In this document: positions 26,141-39,076 of the stretch, piece after piece
Position numbering within the stretch: position 1 is the first letter of the stretch
Layout of the letters: each line of letters starts with the position of its first letter
DNA from: Pithys albifrons albifrons
Lineage: Eukaryota > Chordata > Aves > Passeriformes > Thamnophilidae
NCBI RefSeq assembly: GCF_047495875.1
Contig: NC_092459.1
Coordinates: 15,919,795-15,983,794, forward strand
Reading direction: 5' to 3'
Length of the DNA: 64,000 nt
Translations under genes and position numbers: made by a program
The notes under the pieces: model-generated
The model's database searches: none
Told to the model about the DNA's origin: nothing
Seen by the model: only the letters and a program-made list of their open reading frames with translations

Positions 26141-29100
26141 TTAAAGGATAATAATTATTTTTGTTTTCAAATATTATAAATAAAATATCTACTGTTACAA
26201 TTAGTGAATTAACTAAGTCATAATTCTACAAAAAAAATGGTAAGTATTTATAAGAAAATTGGTTGTTCTATTAAGGTCAACTGACTTACAAATTAAATGA
26301 AGCATGTGTATAACAGTATATTCAATAACAATATGTAGTATTTTGTTATCAACACATTTATAAAAGATATTAACGAACTGACTGTTAGAATAGATTTTTT
26401 TGCATGTTACGAAAAATGTAATTAAGAGTTATCTGTGATTGTAATTAACACTATCAAGAAATTATTAACAGCATTAAGTATGCTATTGTTCTACTATAAA
26501 GTCAAGATTTCTGCTCTAATGCAAGTAGAAAGCCTAGAAGATATTTTACTCAAAGCACCTACATGTTTATTAGTGAATATCTTCTCATTGTAAGGATAAT
26601 TTAAATCAAATAGACCCCAAATTCAAATTCAGTGAAAAAATATTGCTATTTTCAGGCAACTTATAGGCATTATGCGCTGCCCAGATGAGATGACATGATC
26701 TTAGCTGGATGTGGTCTTACAATTGTACATTGATTTCCAGGAAAGCCATTCCTCCTTTTGCACTCCAAGATGTTCCATACCTGTTTCCTTGGTGATTAAT
26801 TTAATACCCAGAAGAAGATGGCTGTTTTTTATGTCTTAAGCTCTAACCTGTACCTGTTGTTATTACGACCACAGTCAAAGTTTAATGTATGGTCTAATAA
26901 TACTTAAAGGGTACAAACAGATGGGAACCAAAGGATGGCTGCAGTGTTTCATAAGACCTCATTAAAATCAAGGAAGGTCTATTTGCATACAGCTTACCAT
27001 GGTTATTTGATAGTAGAAGAAAAATAGTGAGGTGAAAACAAGCATACTTATTGTATCTGTGACAAGTAACAAAGTCTATCGTCAAGGTTACTCAACACTC
27101 GTAAGCATAAACCATTTATTTCTGTCAGTATCATGGAAATCTATTTGGGGGGAGAAAGATAGTTCAATGTAATTCATCCAATGTTGAAGGCAAAGAAAAA
27201 TTAATCGAGTGCTATGTTTATTCCTAAATTTTTTTTCTTCCAAGAGATCTGCCCACCACAAAATTTGATGCAGGGATTCAAATTTCAGTAGGGTTGGCTG
27301 TGGTGTCCATTTAAATATCTCTGCCCAAAATGCCTATAAAAATACCAAAACAAAAAATGACCAGTATTCCTACAAGTTGTATGATCCCTTCCAGAGACTC
27401 AAACATGAGTGGGAGGAATACTTTTTCCTGACTGGAAATATGGAAAGGAAACCAGTCAGCCTTGAAGAAGCATGGGGAACATTATAAAAAAACCTGGCTA
27501 AGGAAGAGAGAGACTGGAAACCAGAGGAGGAAAGGAAAAGTGACAGTGGTAAAAACCACTATCAGTAAGCTTCAAAACAGGACTAGAGTATAGGAGACAT
27601 GAACACAGCATCGGGAGTAGGGGAAGAAAGCAGGGAAAGTGAATGGGGCAGAGGAGGGATCAGGGACAAAAATAGGAATAGCTGTGATAGTGTGAACAAG
27701 ACAAACACTGAATAAAGATGCTTGCAGACAATGATGCTGCAAAGAACTGATCAGTCACGCTGGGAGCAGGACTGTTCTGTGTCTTAGCATCAGAACAGAA
27801 GCTGGGAAGGAAATGGCAGAAGAGGTTTGTAAGAGTAGGAGATATGGCATGTTTAGAACAAGGGCAAGAATCACATATGACAAGTTCTTCCTGTCTTTTT
27901 GTTAAAAAACAGAGGCTTCTACAAGGAACCAGAAAAAAGTTTCCCCCAAGTCTGGGTCCTTAGAAGATGCAGATCTTCATATCTTATCATGTTTGCAATA
28001 CCAATACTAGCTCTTACAAAGACTCCCAATGTGCAATTGCAGGGAAAATTACAGGTTTCCAAATTTTCTTTGACAAATTACATCCTTTCTGAAGTGCGAG
28101 GGAGGAGGTATGAACATATCTTTCTGGAGTCACGGTCTCTTAAGAGTCTGAGGCACACCTGTGTGACCTGCTTACAACAGCATCTTTATCTCCCAGAAAT
28201 GAACTGCTTTCATATTGAAAAAGTAGCAGTTGTCCATGAACCCCAAATGAAATACTATTTGTATTTACTGTATATAAAGTTACTGTATGTAACTTTCTCC
28301 ATTTGTCATCAGTTTCATTTGTAGCAGAGCATTGCCAAAATCCTTCATTCCAGATTTTCTAAAGGTTGCGTATTTTGCTTTGAACATACGGACATCAATT
28401 TTTGCTGGGTTTGTGGGTATTTGCATCCATAGTACGTGTGTTTTCAGAGGCCTGGATCAGCATTCTGGTGCATTAGTACCCACACAAATGAGTTGATTAT
28501 TCTATGGATGCCAGAAACTAGTGAATCCTGGTTCCTGAAGGACTATTTTGTTATGATTAAAAGACTTTGAGAATGTGCAAGCCCCACTCAGCCAGGACAG
28601 TAATGGGAACTCTTGTTAATAACACATTAGTTTATTTTCCTAATGGTCCAGAAAAGACTGGTCTCTTTACCATACTCCCTATTTTCATAAATGTTCAGAA
28701 TCTTACTGGTCTTCTCCTTGCCAGATCTGAGTAAATTAACCATAAATTTACTAAGAAGGACTGGTATAGAATAGGAGACCTCAGCAGCTGGATTGCCTGA
28801 CCCTTGTTTTCACAGAAAAACAAGATGAGATGCCATGATTTGTATTCAAAGGCTATGACAAAATTGAGATGACATCCAGGTCACTTTTGCTTTTGAGGTA
28901 GACTCTTGATTTTTTACAATGTAAATGAAAAAGTCTGATTTTGACATTAGCAAAACAGTAAAAAAAACCATTTTCACTAGAAGAACAACATAACATTTTC
29001 CTGTTTGCTAAAAGTTTCAGGAATTATGCTATATGTATTCATTTAGTGACCTCAGCTGTCTACCTAAAATACTTCTACAAAAAAGGGCTAAAAAAGTGAA

Positions 29101-29917
29101 AAAAAAATAACTTTGCCAGGTTTCACGGAAGAGTAAGATAAGAAATCAGGCAAGAGAGACATGAATTCATATTGTTATGTTACAAATCTTTTTTCTCTAT
29201 GAGCTTTAGTTCTAAAACAAAATAAAACAAACAAACAAACAAAATGTGTTTACAATGCTCCTTAATCATGTCATTGTTCTTAGTCTCCTAGAAATGGGAA
29301 TGATAGGTGTCACTATTCAAATCTGGAACACAGATAAACACTGCACAAAGGAAAGCAAGACAGGGGAAAAAAAACCAAAACAAAAGGGGTTTCTAAACTT
29401 GAATAAGGAATAAAAACAGATAATAGAAAGGATATAGACAAAGACCAGAAAGGTGATAAGGGTGCAAGCATCCTTATTGTCATCTTCAAAAAGATGATGA
29501 AAAAATATATTGCCTAATATTTGTAATTTGTAAACCTTTACAGTGCTATAACATCTTGAGAGTCACTAATGCCAAACCTTTTGAAAGAAAATCAATCAAA
29601 TTTACATGCTTATAAAATTTCAAGGGAAAGCTCTACAATCCAGAAAGATTTGTTATCAAATTGTTGGTGTGTTTCTACAGATAGGAGAAGAGCCCTATAC
29701 TTGTGTTTGCTTAGGTGCATTATTAAAAATTAATCCTCTGATTCTCCTTGTTGTTGATTGCATCAAAGGAATGAAGCGAAACTAATACCCAGGGGGTTAT
29801 TTTGAAGAGCAGTCTGTCACTGAAGACAAAGAGATAGGTTTAAACTCATGCCTTAGGATATTTGTCAAAGTAAATAGCAGAGACTAACATACTTAGCTAA
29901 TTTCTGATAAAAAACTA
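26141..29917. other. AT-rich non-coding stretch
   Basis: No gene or repeat family was recognised. The 141-codon plus-strand frame at 27899-28324 is the longest frame in the window without a repeat origin. It has no domain, signal peptide or family resemblance that I can see, and its codons reflect the surrounding base composition. It is most likely a chance frame. A short (ACAA)n run lies at 29221-29243. Confidence 0.5.
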
Positions 29918-30055
29918 TAGAATAAAGGAATAATTGAGGTCAGAAAAGACCTTTAAGATCACTAAGTACAACTGCTAACCCAGCACTGCCAAGTCCACTA
30001 CTAAACTGTATTCCTAAGTGCCACATCTACCTGTATTTTAAATACCTTTGAGAGG
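29918..30055 (-). mobile_element. CR1 3'-end fragment, worn
   Basis: The order ACTATAGAATAAAGGAATAA, GGTCAGAAAAGACCTTTAAG, ATCACTAAGTACAACTGC and AGTGCCACATCTACCTGTA matches the reversed 3' UTR of a CR1 subfamily with the AAGTGCCACATCTACA block. The octamer tail is decayed. The element stops soon after 30055. Confidence 0.85.
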
Positions 30056-31961
30056 AAAGGGTAAGGAATAAGTAATGAAAAGTCAGATTTTTGCAGAGGT
30101 TGCTTTATAAAGACTGCCTGTTTGAATGTTAGGAATTAGCCCTGGAAGCAAATCTGAAAAGACTGTGTGAAGCTCTGAAACATACATTAGCTATAGGCAT
30201 TATTAGCATCAAACATTACAAACAAAATCTAACATCAGTTTATTATGACTCTTTGCCCTGATCACATGATCTCTGTCTCCTTGCTTTGTTATTTTGACCC
30301 ATGATTTATACTGGGGTAATAGTTATGAAAACAGAGTGTTAGTAAGGGCTAAACAAAAGTAAGCATGGTACCTGGACCTACTGTGCTTTAAATCTGTTTA
30401 TTTCATACTGAATGGATTGGTTTTGGAATTATTAGAGTAGTAACTGAAACATTCAGCAGGATTAGGAATCTACAGGAGAAGTGCTGTATCTGGCATCTGC
30501 AGACTTCTCTATTCAAATGTCTGTGTCTAAATTAGAACACAAACTAACTGGACAAGTTAGTTCTTCCTCTGCCTCCCCTTAGAAAGTCACTCTTAAGTCA
30601 CTAGAAAAGTGTTTGTATGAGTACATACTATCACCCCATTTACAGAAATATTATCAGAGTGAAATCCATTTCATGAGCACCTTTTGCATCTCTACCAAAA
30701 AAAAAATGGTTGGCCAATCAATATTGTTCCTCTTCTCCCTTTCTTCTTTTCCCTTTCATTGCATTTAGTCTTTTCCCTGTCTCTCTCCTTTACAATATTG
30801 AACAAAATACCTGGTAAATCTTATATTTTGCACTTTCATTTGCATAACAGAGGTCGAATTAAATTGCTTACATGATGTAGAACCATCATGTTGCCCATCA
30901 TTACTCTAGGATGAAGGGCAGGACACAATGTATCCAATGGACCTTTATGAAGAAAACAGACTTGTGTGCCAATTACAACCTGGGTTATTCCTGTTCTACC
31001 CTTTCTCAGCGTGCATAGGTCATATTAACTCTGGCTAACCTGCCACATTTTTTCTAGTTTTAATTTCTTCATAAAATTTGTACGAACAGTTAGTTGTTTC
31101 ATCTAGATGCAAGACTGAAAAAGTGACAGTGTGGCTGTAAGAAAGATTTGGGAACAAAGTAAGTAAAAGCTGTAAGAAAATATCCAAGCAGAAATGAAGA
31201 CTAGAAAAAATCTGTAGAGAATTTAAGTTTCATCAGCCTCTTATTTTTGATACTAACGCAACATGCGTGTTTATGTTATACAAAACTTTACCATTCCCTA
31301 AAAATTTATTTGAATGACGATAGGAATTGTATCAAATAAAAACAAGGATTTATGTATTGATAACACAAAAATACAAGAAATAGCACAACTTTGCTAATAT
31401 TGCAGAGTGAACTACTCCAAAAGATACTAAAAATGAGGAGTGGGCTTAACGGACAGTCTTACATTGACTTTTTGAGGCTTTATAACAGAGCTTTCATTTA
31501 CTTGACCAGTCACTCTGTTTTTTCCAGGATCCACTTCAGAGTACAACTGTTCATGAAACAGGACTCTACACAACCAACTTTATTCACTGAACAAGAGCCT
31601 GGGCATGACCCTACAGGCTGGAGGTTAAGGGCAATCAAAAGAGAAATTTAGAATTTGGTTCTTAATCCTACTATTATTTCAAGTTCTCTATAGAAAGTAG
31701 AAAAGCTTCAACAGGACAGACCAAAATACACTGACTTAAATGCACTCTCATTTATTTGGGATGGAAAAGCTTTCTCAAATGAATTTCAATCCTCTAGTAA
31801 CTCTGACTAATCATTCTAAGCATTGGGTGTTTGGGGAAAAGAAAAAAATCAAAACAAAAGCCAACATACAACATGGAAGACTTATCTTTCTTTTATTAAA
31901 AAAAAAAAAAAGAAAAAAGAAAGAAAGACTCTTTTCATGCATCTTTCCAAACATTAGGGAC
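30056..31961. other. AT-rich non-coding stretch
   Basis: No gene or repeat family recognised. A poly(A)-rich run lies at 31897-31925, just before the microsatellite and RTE insertion. Confidence 0.5.
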
Positions 31962-31987
31962 ATATATATATATATATATATATATAT
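31962..31987. repeat. (AT)n microsatellite, left flank of RTE insertion
   Basis: About 13 perfect AT units directly abut the (CAT)5 tail of the RTE element at 31988-32002. A matching (AT)10 run at 32597-32616 lies on the other side of the insertion. Confidence 0.97.
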
Positions 31988-32596
31988 CATCATCATCATC
32001 ATGGCTAGGCTTCGCGAATGAAGATTTGGGAAGGGCACTACCCACACTTGCTGCAAGCGTGCTGGTGGCTAAAAAGGCCGATACGGGATAGGCAGGTCCG
32101 GTCACAAAAGGCACAGCGGAACGTCTCCCTAGGTGACATTGGCAAGGAACGGTTCTTTCTGCGTTGTCTTTTCTCCTCCAGACTGACTCTCCGTGCATTC
32201 TCAAAGGAAGCAGCAGCATCGTGAATGGTGTGTCTCCATGAATCCCAATTGGAGACCAGAGTGGACCATTGATGGCAGTCAATATGGCCAAGGCTGAGGT
32301 GTTGTTTCAGGGAGTCCTTGTATCTCTTCTTCGGGGCTCCTCTCTTGCGGCAGCCGGTGGTGAGTTCACCATAGAGCACAATCTTCGGGAGGCGGTGATC
32401 CTCCATCCTGGAGACGTGCCCTGCCCAGTGCAGCTGCGTTCTCATCAGCATGGCCTCGATACTGCTGACCCCTGCCTGTTCAAGAACAGACACATTGGTC
32501 GCGTAATCAGACCAGTGGATGTTTAGGACTGAACGGTGGCAGCGCTTATGGAAGCGTTCGAGAAGCTGCAGGTGGTGGCGGTAGATGACCCAGGAG
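31988..32596 (-). mobile_element. RTE-clade LINE 3' end, AviRTE-like, frame intact
   Basis: This is a 5'-truncated RTE insertion on the minus strand. It enters in the C-terminal region of the polymerase ORF and runs without a stop for about 186 codons, to a TAG at 32038-32040. Landmarks are LLERFHKRC near 32560, NIHWSDYATN, QLHWAGHVSRM, LPKIVLYGEL, then KRGAPKKRYKD. A basic stretch (EEKRQRRKNRS) precedes a terminal zinc-finger-like motif, CAFC then SRIGLFSHQHAC, at about 32053-32115. The arrangement is that of the RTE proteins often mislabelled craniofacial development protein 2-like. After the stop comes a short 3' UTR ending in (ATG)5 on the sense strand. The endonuclease and catalytic polymerase parts are absent. 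Assignment to AviRTE rather than another vertebrate RTE is from memory and needs a library check. Confidence 0.85.
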
Positions 32597-32616
32597 ATAT
32601 ATATATATATATATAT
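32597..32616. repeat. (AT)n microsatellite, right flank of RTE insertion
   Basis: About 10 AT units immediately follow the truncation point of the RTE copy. Together with the left run it means either that the element landed in an existing AT microsatellite or that the AT tract is the duplicated target. Confidence 0.95.
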
Positions 32617-35600
32617 GCATGTGTTTCATTTCAGGAAGACTATAGTGTACTGTGTACTAAATGTGACCTGAAAGTACATTTTTGGTCAATTTCAACCTGA
32701 ACTTTGACAAGCAAACACCTCACTGAAAAGTATTTTCCCAGAACTTCTGTGACTGGGAAAGTATAGGTTTAAAATCTGTAGCAGTTAATCAGAGAAAGCA
32801 ATCTCTCATTTAGTTTACAGTATCTGGTAAAAAGAAGCAGAACCTTGTTGTCATGTGATCTTAATCTGGATACCTTGATTTGTATTTTATAGAAAGGTAT
32901 GCTCCAGACTTCATGACACAATTTTAAGCCATGGTGTTGTAAGGAAAAAAAACCCACAAAGTATTTCCCAATTAATTCAAAAATAAATTACCATCATATT
33001 TACTTCTCTCAGAATGATCAGTCTTGTACATGGTCTCTAACAATTTTCTTCATCTAAAGTATGTCCTGCCTAGTGCTAAATCCTACTGTGCACTCTGTGC
33101 TTACAAAATCTAATATACAAGGGTCTCATTCTCTGGAATTTCTAGTCATGATCTAAATTAATATAATTAACCATAATCCTTTCATGAAACACAAAAGAGT
33201 TAGGTTCTCTTCATTATTAGAATTAAGCTATGAAGTTTTATTAATTAAGATTTTAACATATGAAGAAATATCAGAGTATGCAAAAATAGGAAATTTCTGC
33301 CTCCTAGTCCTTTAAGAATTATCTGCCTCTGCAAATGAATACTACCCATTGGAGAAAATCCCTTCACTCTTCTTTGTGTTTCCTTGAAATAAAGTTAGAA
33401 ATTTTAATTGATTTGTGCCATACTGAAATAATTCAGGAGACTAAGGAATTCTGAACATAGCTGATTTAATTACAGCACATGAATTACACAGTATTGCAAT
33501 CAAATTAATATAAACTGTAAAATTTGTAAGTTATGTGTAAATTTGTATGTCAAACCAAATAAACCTCAGTGGGGGAACACAAAAGTATATCATGTTATGG
33601 ACTTTTTCCCATTCAAATATTAGCTTACAATGATCAGCAATACAATACACAATTTGGGCGGGGGAGGTGGGGAGGTGGGAGGGTGGAATTCACACATGAA
33701 AGATGTTTTCTTAATATTTCTCAAAGTCTGCAGAGGAATCAGTTTCCTCCCTTCCCCTTCCATTAGTTTCATCTTTCTGTATGAAACAGAAAATCTAAAT
33801 GGAAAGCTTAAAAACACAAGGATCTAAAACAAGGGGACTTTTATGCAACCCCATAACGCAATCTAAAGTACAAGAATCAGAACTAGAACTGACTGCAACA
33901 CAGAAATCATCCAATCATGTCATCTACAGTTGTCATCACAGTTCTCATTTGTTTTTTTTTCTTAATGGCAGAAAAATAAATCAAAGGTGGCCAGGAAACC
34001 AGAGACAAAAATTGGGCAGGGTTACTTTTGTGGAGAGTTACTATGTTTTTTCATTTAGAAGTACTATTTCTCTTCATTTAATCAACTCCTTCTGCATACT
34101 GAAGAAAGGTCAGGACATCCTCTGTTCAGTTTTTAGTATAGAGTACATGAGAACTTGTGTCTTCCATCAGCATTATCAATCTAGATGAGAATATAAGAGT
34201 AAGGAAGCTTTTGTGGTGAGGTGCCTCACCAAATCCCTTTTCTGGCAGGCAGGTGTAAATGAGACTATGCAGCTGCTTCCAGCTTAAAACAGATCCCTTC
34301 ATTCTGCATGGAATTTCCCAGCAGCTTCCACATCCTTATCAGTACTCACCCTTGGAGACAAGCCCTTCAGACAGGGGATGACAGATTCTAAAAACAAAGA
34401 GATTATATTGTCATGCAAGTAATGACTCTGTGACAAAGTACGAAATGGCTCTGGGTTGCACTTTGAAGGAGGAGTGGGAACCAATGAGTGTCATTTACTT
34501 TTGGTTTCTTGGAGGGGTAGGTGAGGTTTAGGGATTTTTTTTTTTGGCCCCTGCTGTTCTTTTACTTAGTCTGGCCATCATGTGGTTGGCAAAAACACAT
34601 GCTCTGCACTACAACTGCACAGAGTTTTTACAGATTCCAGCTATTACTGTGTGCGCTGAACCATTCTGATAGCCAAGAGATAATTGTCAGTTAAGGTGTT
34701 ATTCAATTTGTGCACTTGTGGTAGATTTTTACCATGTAGAGGGAGAACAGGATGGAGAAAACAGCAGATATGGAACAAGAATTGCAATCACAGAATCACC
34801 TTAGCAGCAAATCCTTCTTAAAAAGTGATAACCAGTTTTTGACTTACTGCTTTGAAGAAACTACAAAATTTATTTCTTTTTTAACTTGATGTTACAGCTA
34901 AATTGTCAGTTTACCCAGGTCTTTCAGAACTTAGACAGAAACAGAATGCTATCACTGACTAACTAGACCATGACTATGTATTTCACTTCTGCCTAATACA
35001 TATTTGATCCTGTCAAATCTCCTAACCACAAACAGAATTTTAAATTGATCACAAGATCAGTTGGAATATCTTTTGCAAAATCATGTATTATTTAAGGTAT
35101 TTACTACACAGTATTTTAGATATATATATTATATTTTTCTTTTTGAATTTATAGTCTGGAATATTTTTTTAAATTCAGAAAGCATGCTATTCATTAAATA
35201 AGACAGGAAATGTTGAACTCTAGCTAAAAGCCTGAGGCCTAATTTATTAGTAGATGAAAGCCATTATGTATCAATAAGAGGCTGGTGCTGTATCTCTGGA
35301 GAGCTTTCGGGTCATTAGGATTTTTACTTGTCGCCAAGAAAAATGACCGATCAGAAATAACCAAGTACAACAGTCAAGACTAAAAGTAGCTTCACAAATT
35401 ACAAGGAAGAAAGACTTCGAAAGAATTTTTTTCTAATAGCTCCTAAAATTCATTGTAGATATCTAAACCTCTAAACATCCTGCAATGCCTTTTGGGTTTT
35501 GGCCTGAGGTTTTGGGATTTTTTCCCTCTGTGAAAAGACAGTTTAGTGTTCTATACGTTAAAAAGTTTTATAGTGAAAACAATATATGTGTACTTCATAT

Positions 35601-38442
35601 AACATGCAACTTTAATTTCAAGAACACACAAATTGTCTTAAGAGTGAGAAGTGAGCACTGATATGGACAAAAGCTGTAGAAGAGATTACATCTCTGTACA
35701 GACAGTTTGAAGGAAATATTACACTTACTGAGCCACACCACGTAAATAATAATGCAAACCAGTAATGAAGGATTTTCTTATCATTATTTGAAATCAATAT
35801 AATGCAGATATTCAGAGAAACCACTTAACTGCTGGTGCAGATGCAGAAGACATAACGGGATCTTACGGTTTCTTATACTCTGAATCCTGTGTGCCAAGCA
35901 AAGAAATTAACAAATTGAAGCTCTGTATTGACAAGCCACAATTTTTGTAATCAAATTTCAATTATCCAAGAGTATTTCTTTTCCTTATATATCAGAGCAG
36001 TAGTTTTAAAACTAAGAATTTTTTTCCCCAACTAGTCACTTCAAGTGTGAAGAGCCTAATTTGGAAAATTGAAAGGCATCCAAGGTCAGCAGTTATTTTC
36101 AGACTGTAGTTTATAACTTCTTCATAAATGTGTGCCAATTGACAGTATGAAAAAATACATTATCTATTAACCACTTCAATATGGCAAGCCACCTCCTATT
36201 AAATGAGTTATTTCTCATAGGTAGTCACAGTTTGTATACAATTCCTTTGATCAAGGGCATAGATCAGAGTATTACTGACTGCACACAGCAGCAGGAGACA
36301 GACCTTTCTTTCTGCCCACATAATACTTGGAGGATCTCTAAAGAAAAAATCAAAAATTACACTTTCTTGTGATATGCAGTATTATCTGCCTACTAGCTTT
36401 ATAGTCTGGTGAAATGGCCTCAATCTATTTCTGCCACACATTTAAGAAAAAAAAATCAAAATTGTGAGCATAAGTAATAGAAAACTGAAAAACTGGATAT
36501 GTATGAATAAGGAACTGATATCTAAAATTAAAGCATCTGTTTGTTGATCTCAAGCTTCTTTCTATGACTGGAATAGCTATAGCAGGAAAATACTGGAATA
36601 AATTCAGCAAACAAGTCAATGAACCATTTGGAGTAATGTTTATATTCATTGCTAAAGGTGGACGGATACCAAAACACTATTTCTATATGGAAATCACTTT
36701 TTTCTTTTTTTCTTTTTCTTTTTTTTTAACAAACAGCATTGTTCAAATCCTGTTATCTCAACTGACAAAGCTGTCCCACTGACCTGACTAATACTCCTTA
36801 CAAAACCTCTCATATCTGGAAATGTTCCACGTTACTGAAATAGAGCCAGAGTTCACCTGTTCATATCTCAGAATTGGTATAATCCTAACAATAAAGTACA
36901 ACTGCAATACAACAATCCCTCTAACTCTACTGAAACTCATCATGTTTTTCTCTTCTGAACAGACATCTAACAATGGCATGCAAATTATGCATTTCCAAGA
37001 TCTTTACAGAGTATAAAAAAGTATATAGAATTTCTACGTAAACCTGACTTTTGTATTTTAAGCATTAATATGCTATTTAAATCTGAAACATATCATCTAC
37101 AACTTTAAAGATAAGAGGCCAATGAAGAAATAATAATGAGAAAGAACCTTACATACAGGCAGGTGCCCTGGTGGTTAGAGCTAGTGGAAAAATACTGTGG
37201 GAAGTACTACCATTTATATAAAATAAGGTCTATGCAGATTATGTTCATGTAAAACTCTTTTTACATTCTTTTTTGAAAGAATGGAAGTGGTCCCATTTAT
37301 TATGCATTACAGGAAGAACTGTAAGGTCACTCAAACTGTATTTACAGCAGCAGACAAATTCAAACAAGCTTGGTGTGACTCAAAAGATAACTGGTTTACA
37401 TATTAATATTCTGGAGAAAGTATTCAACAATTGTTTACTAACAATATTCTGCTCTTCTCAGAATTTCAAAACATCATTTATTTTGCTTTGAAAACTTCAG
37501 TGGAGTCAAACTAGCATGAATTGATCAAGTAACAGCTCAAAAGCCTTTAATGAGTCAAGGTGGGAGCAAACAGCCACTTCTGTCAAACTGAAAGCACACC
37601 ATGAGTACAGCATTTTAGTACAGAAGAAAGAGGGAAGTAGAGAAAGGGTACAGGATTCAGCCTCCATTAGAATGCCCAAGGAAAGGATATTGTGTATTGG
37701 CTAAAGAAGCAGTATAAGAACTGAGAGAGTAGTAATTCATTCTGTAAGTCAACAAGATTCTCCTGAGCTTGCAACCCAGCAATTTATTCACCTTTAAAGC
37801 CATTCAATATGCATTTAATGATTCATAAATAATCAGAGTAATAATATTAATGTACAAGATAAAGAATACTACAGTTTGGACTGAATATCCTGGTTCTCAC
37901 TCCTTGACACATGTCCCTGACTTTGTATGCCATTTAAAGATAGATAAAAGATAATTACTTCAATCTGGAGCATTTGTAAGTGCTGATCATGCTCCCTATT
38001 CTCTGCATTTAACCTGCTTCACTCCAAGCTAGGCACACAGCTTCAGCTTAATACATAATGCAGAGTTATTTATAGTGAAAAATGATGGTATCATGCATGA
38101 AAGTGACTAATCCAGCAAGAAAATAAAATTTCTGGCTACCTTCACAAAACTGTGCTTGATGTTTCAGTTCTCAGTTGGTTCTCACAATTTTATCTGACCA
38201 TCTCCTTTCATAAACAAGTGCCTAGTTCAAGTCACTTCAGCTAACAGAATTAACATATTACTTCATCATATAAAAAGTAATTTCCAGAGTATTACAACTA
38301 CCATTACAATCTATAAGCATAGCATCACTGTAGTCCTAAGAGGTACGAAATTTTTGTATTGTCAAATGGTATTAATTTTCTTGTAAAACTCAGGGTTCTT
38401 AACTTGTGCCGGTGCAATGGATTACTGAGTAGACCTGAATGG
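32617..38442. other. Long AT-rich non-coding stretch
   Basis: No gene was recognised in nearly 6 kb. The 129-codon plus-strand frame at 33799-34188 is low in complexity and unassigned. A G-rich tract is listed separately at 33656-33687. A pyrimidine run (T with scattered C) lies at 36700-36728. Confidence 0.5.
33656..33687 (+). repeat. G-rich tract, potential G-quadruplex
   Basis: Within 32 bases there are at least five runs of three or more G separated by one to four bases (GGG, GGGGG, GGGG, GGG, GGG). It is isolated in AT-rich DNA. The pattern satisfies the usual quadruplex rule; folding is an inference. Confidence 0.8.
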
Positions 38443-38447
38443 ATTAA

Positions 38448-39071
38448 TGTTATGGGTTTAGCCGGTGGGCCTAAATTTAGGCTTTAAAGTTCAGACTAGG
38501 CCTAGAATTGTCAGCTGACTTGAGCTGGGCTGAGCTAGCTAACAGCTGACTTCTTCTAGCCAATAATATTGTATTCCATACCATACACATCATCTCAAAA
38601 GGGGTAAAATCCAGTGTGTGGGAGTGGCTTGGTCAGTTGCTTCACAGCTGTGGTCCGAGCAAGACACTCTGCTGTCCCAGGAGGGATGGGGAGGCCCAAG
38701 CCCAGAGCACCGGCTTATCATCATGTTGTCTTAGGGAAGTAAAATGTTTGTTCTTAGCTTTGCTCTCTGCTTAAGTCTGTCTCTGAAGAATTGACTTCTA
38801 GAATGATTTGTAGTTAAAATGGTAGAATTTGTGTTTACTGGGAAGTGGGAAGTTATTTCTTGTTATACATAAGTTGTGTAAGTGTGTGTTATATTGTACT
38901 TTTCATTTTTTCTTTTCTGTATAAATACATGTAGTTAGTTTCAGCATAAACCTAGTTTTGGAGGTTTTTTTCCCTTTCAGCCTCTTAATTTTTCCTTAGC
39001 TGGTTGGGGGGAGCAGGAATCCTTTCTCTCTGTCTTGGACACTTGGCGTTTTGCCAGCTCAACCCAAGACA
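38448..39071 (+). mobile_element. Solo LTR of an endogenous retrovirus, complete
   Basis: The element starts TGTTATGGGTTTAGCCGG and ends CCAGCTCAACCCAAGACA. These ends are an imperfect inverted repeat (14 of 18 positions) bounded by TG and CA. ATTAA precedes it at 38443-38447 and ATTAG follows at 39072-39076, a 5-bp target duplication with one change. A TATAAATA box lies at 38920-38927, leaving about 145 bp for R and U5. No internal retroviral sequence is next to it, so it is a recombined solo LTR of 624 bp. A 5-bp duplication fits ERVL/ERV3-type or gamma-type integrases. Its sequence is unlike the LTR at 5.2 kb. Confidence 0.85.
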
Positions 39072-39076
39072 ATTAG

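Noticed and set aside
27899..28324. 141-codon plus-strand open frame as a gene
   Set aside because: It has no recognisable domain, no family resemblance and AT-driven codons, with no splice or promoter context. A frame this long is expected by chance in 64 kb.
37151..37185. tRNA-like A-box (GCCCTGGTGGTTAGAGCTAG)
   Set aside because: No B-box at the proper distance and no cloverleaf; too weak for a tRNA or a tRNA-derived SINE.
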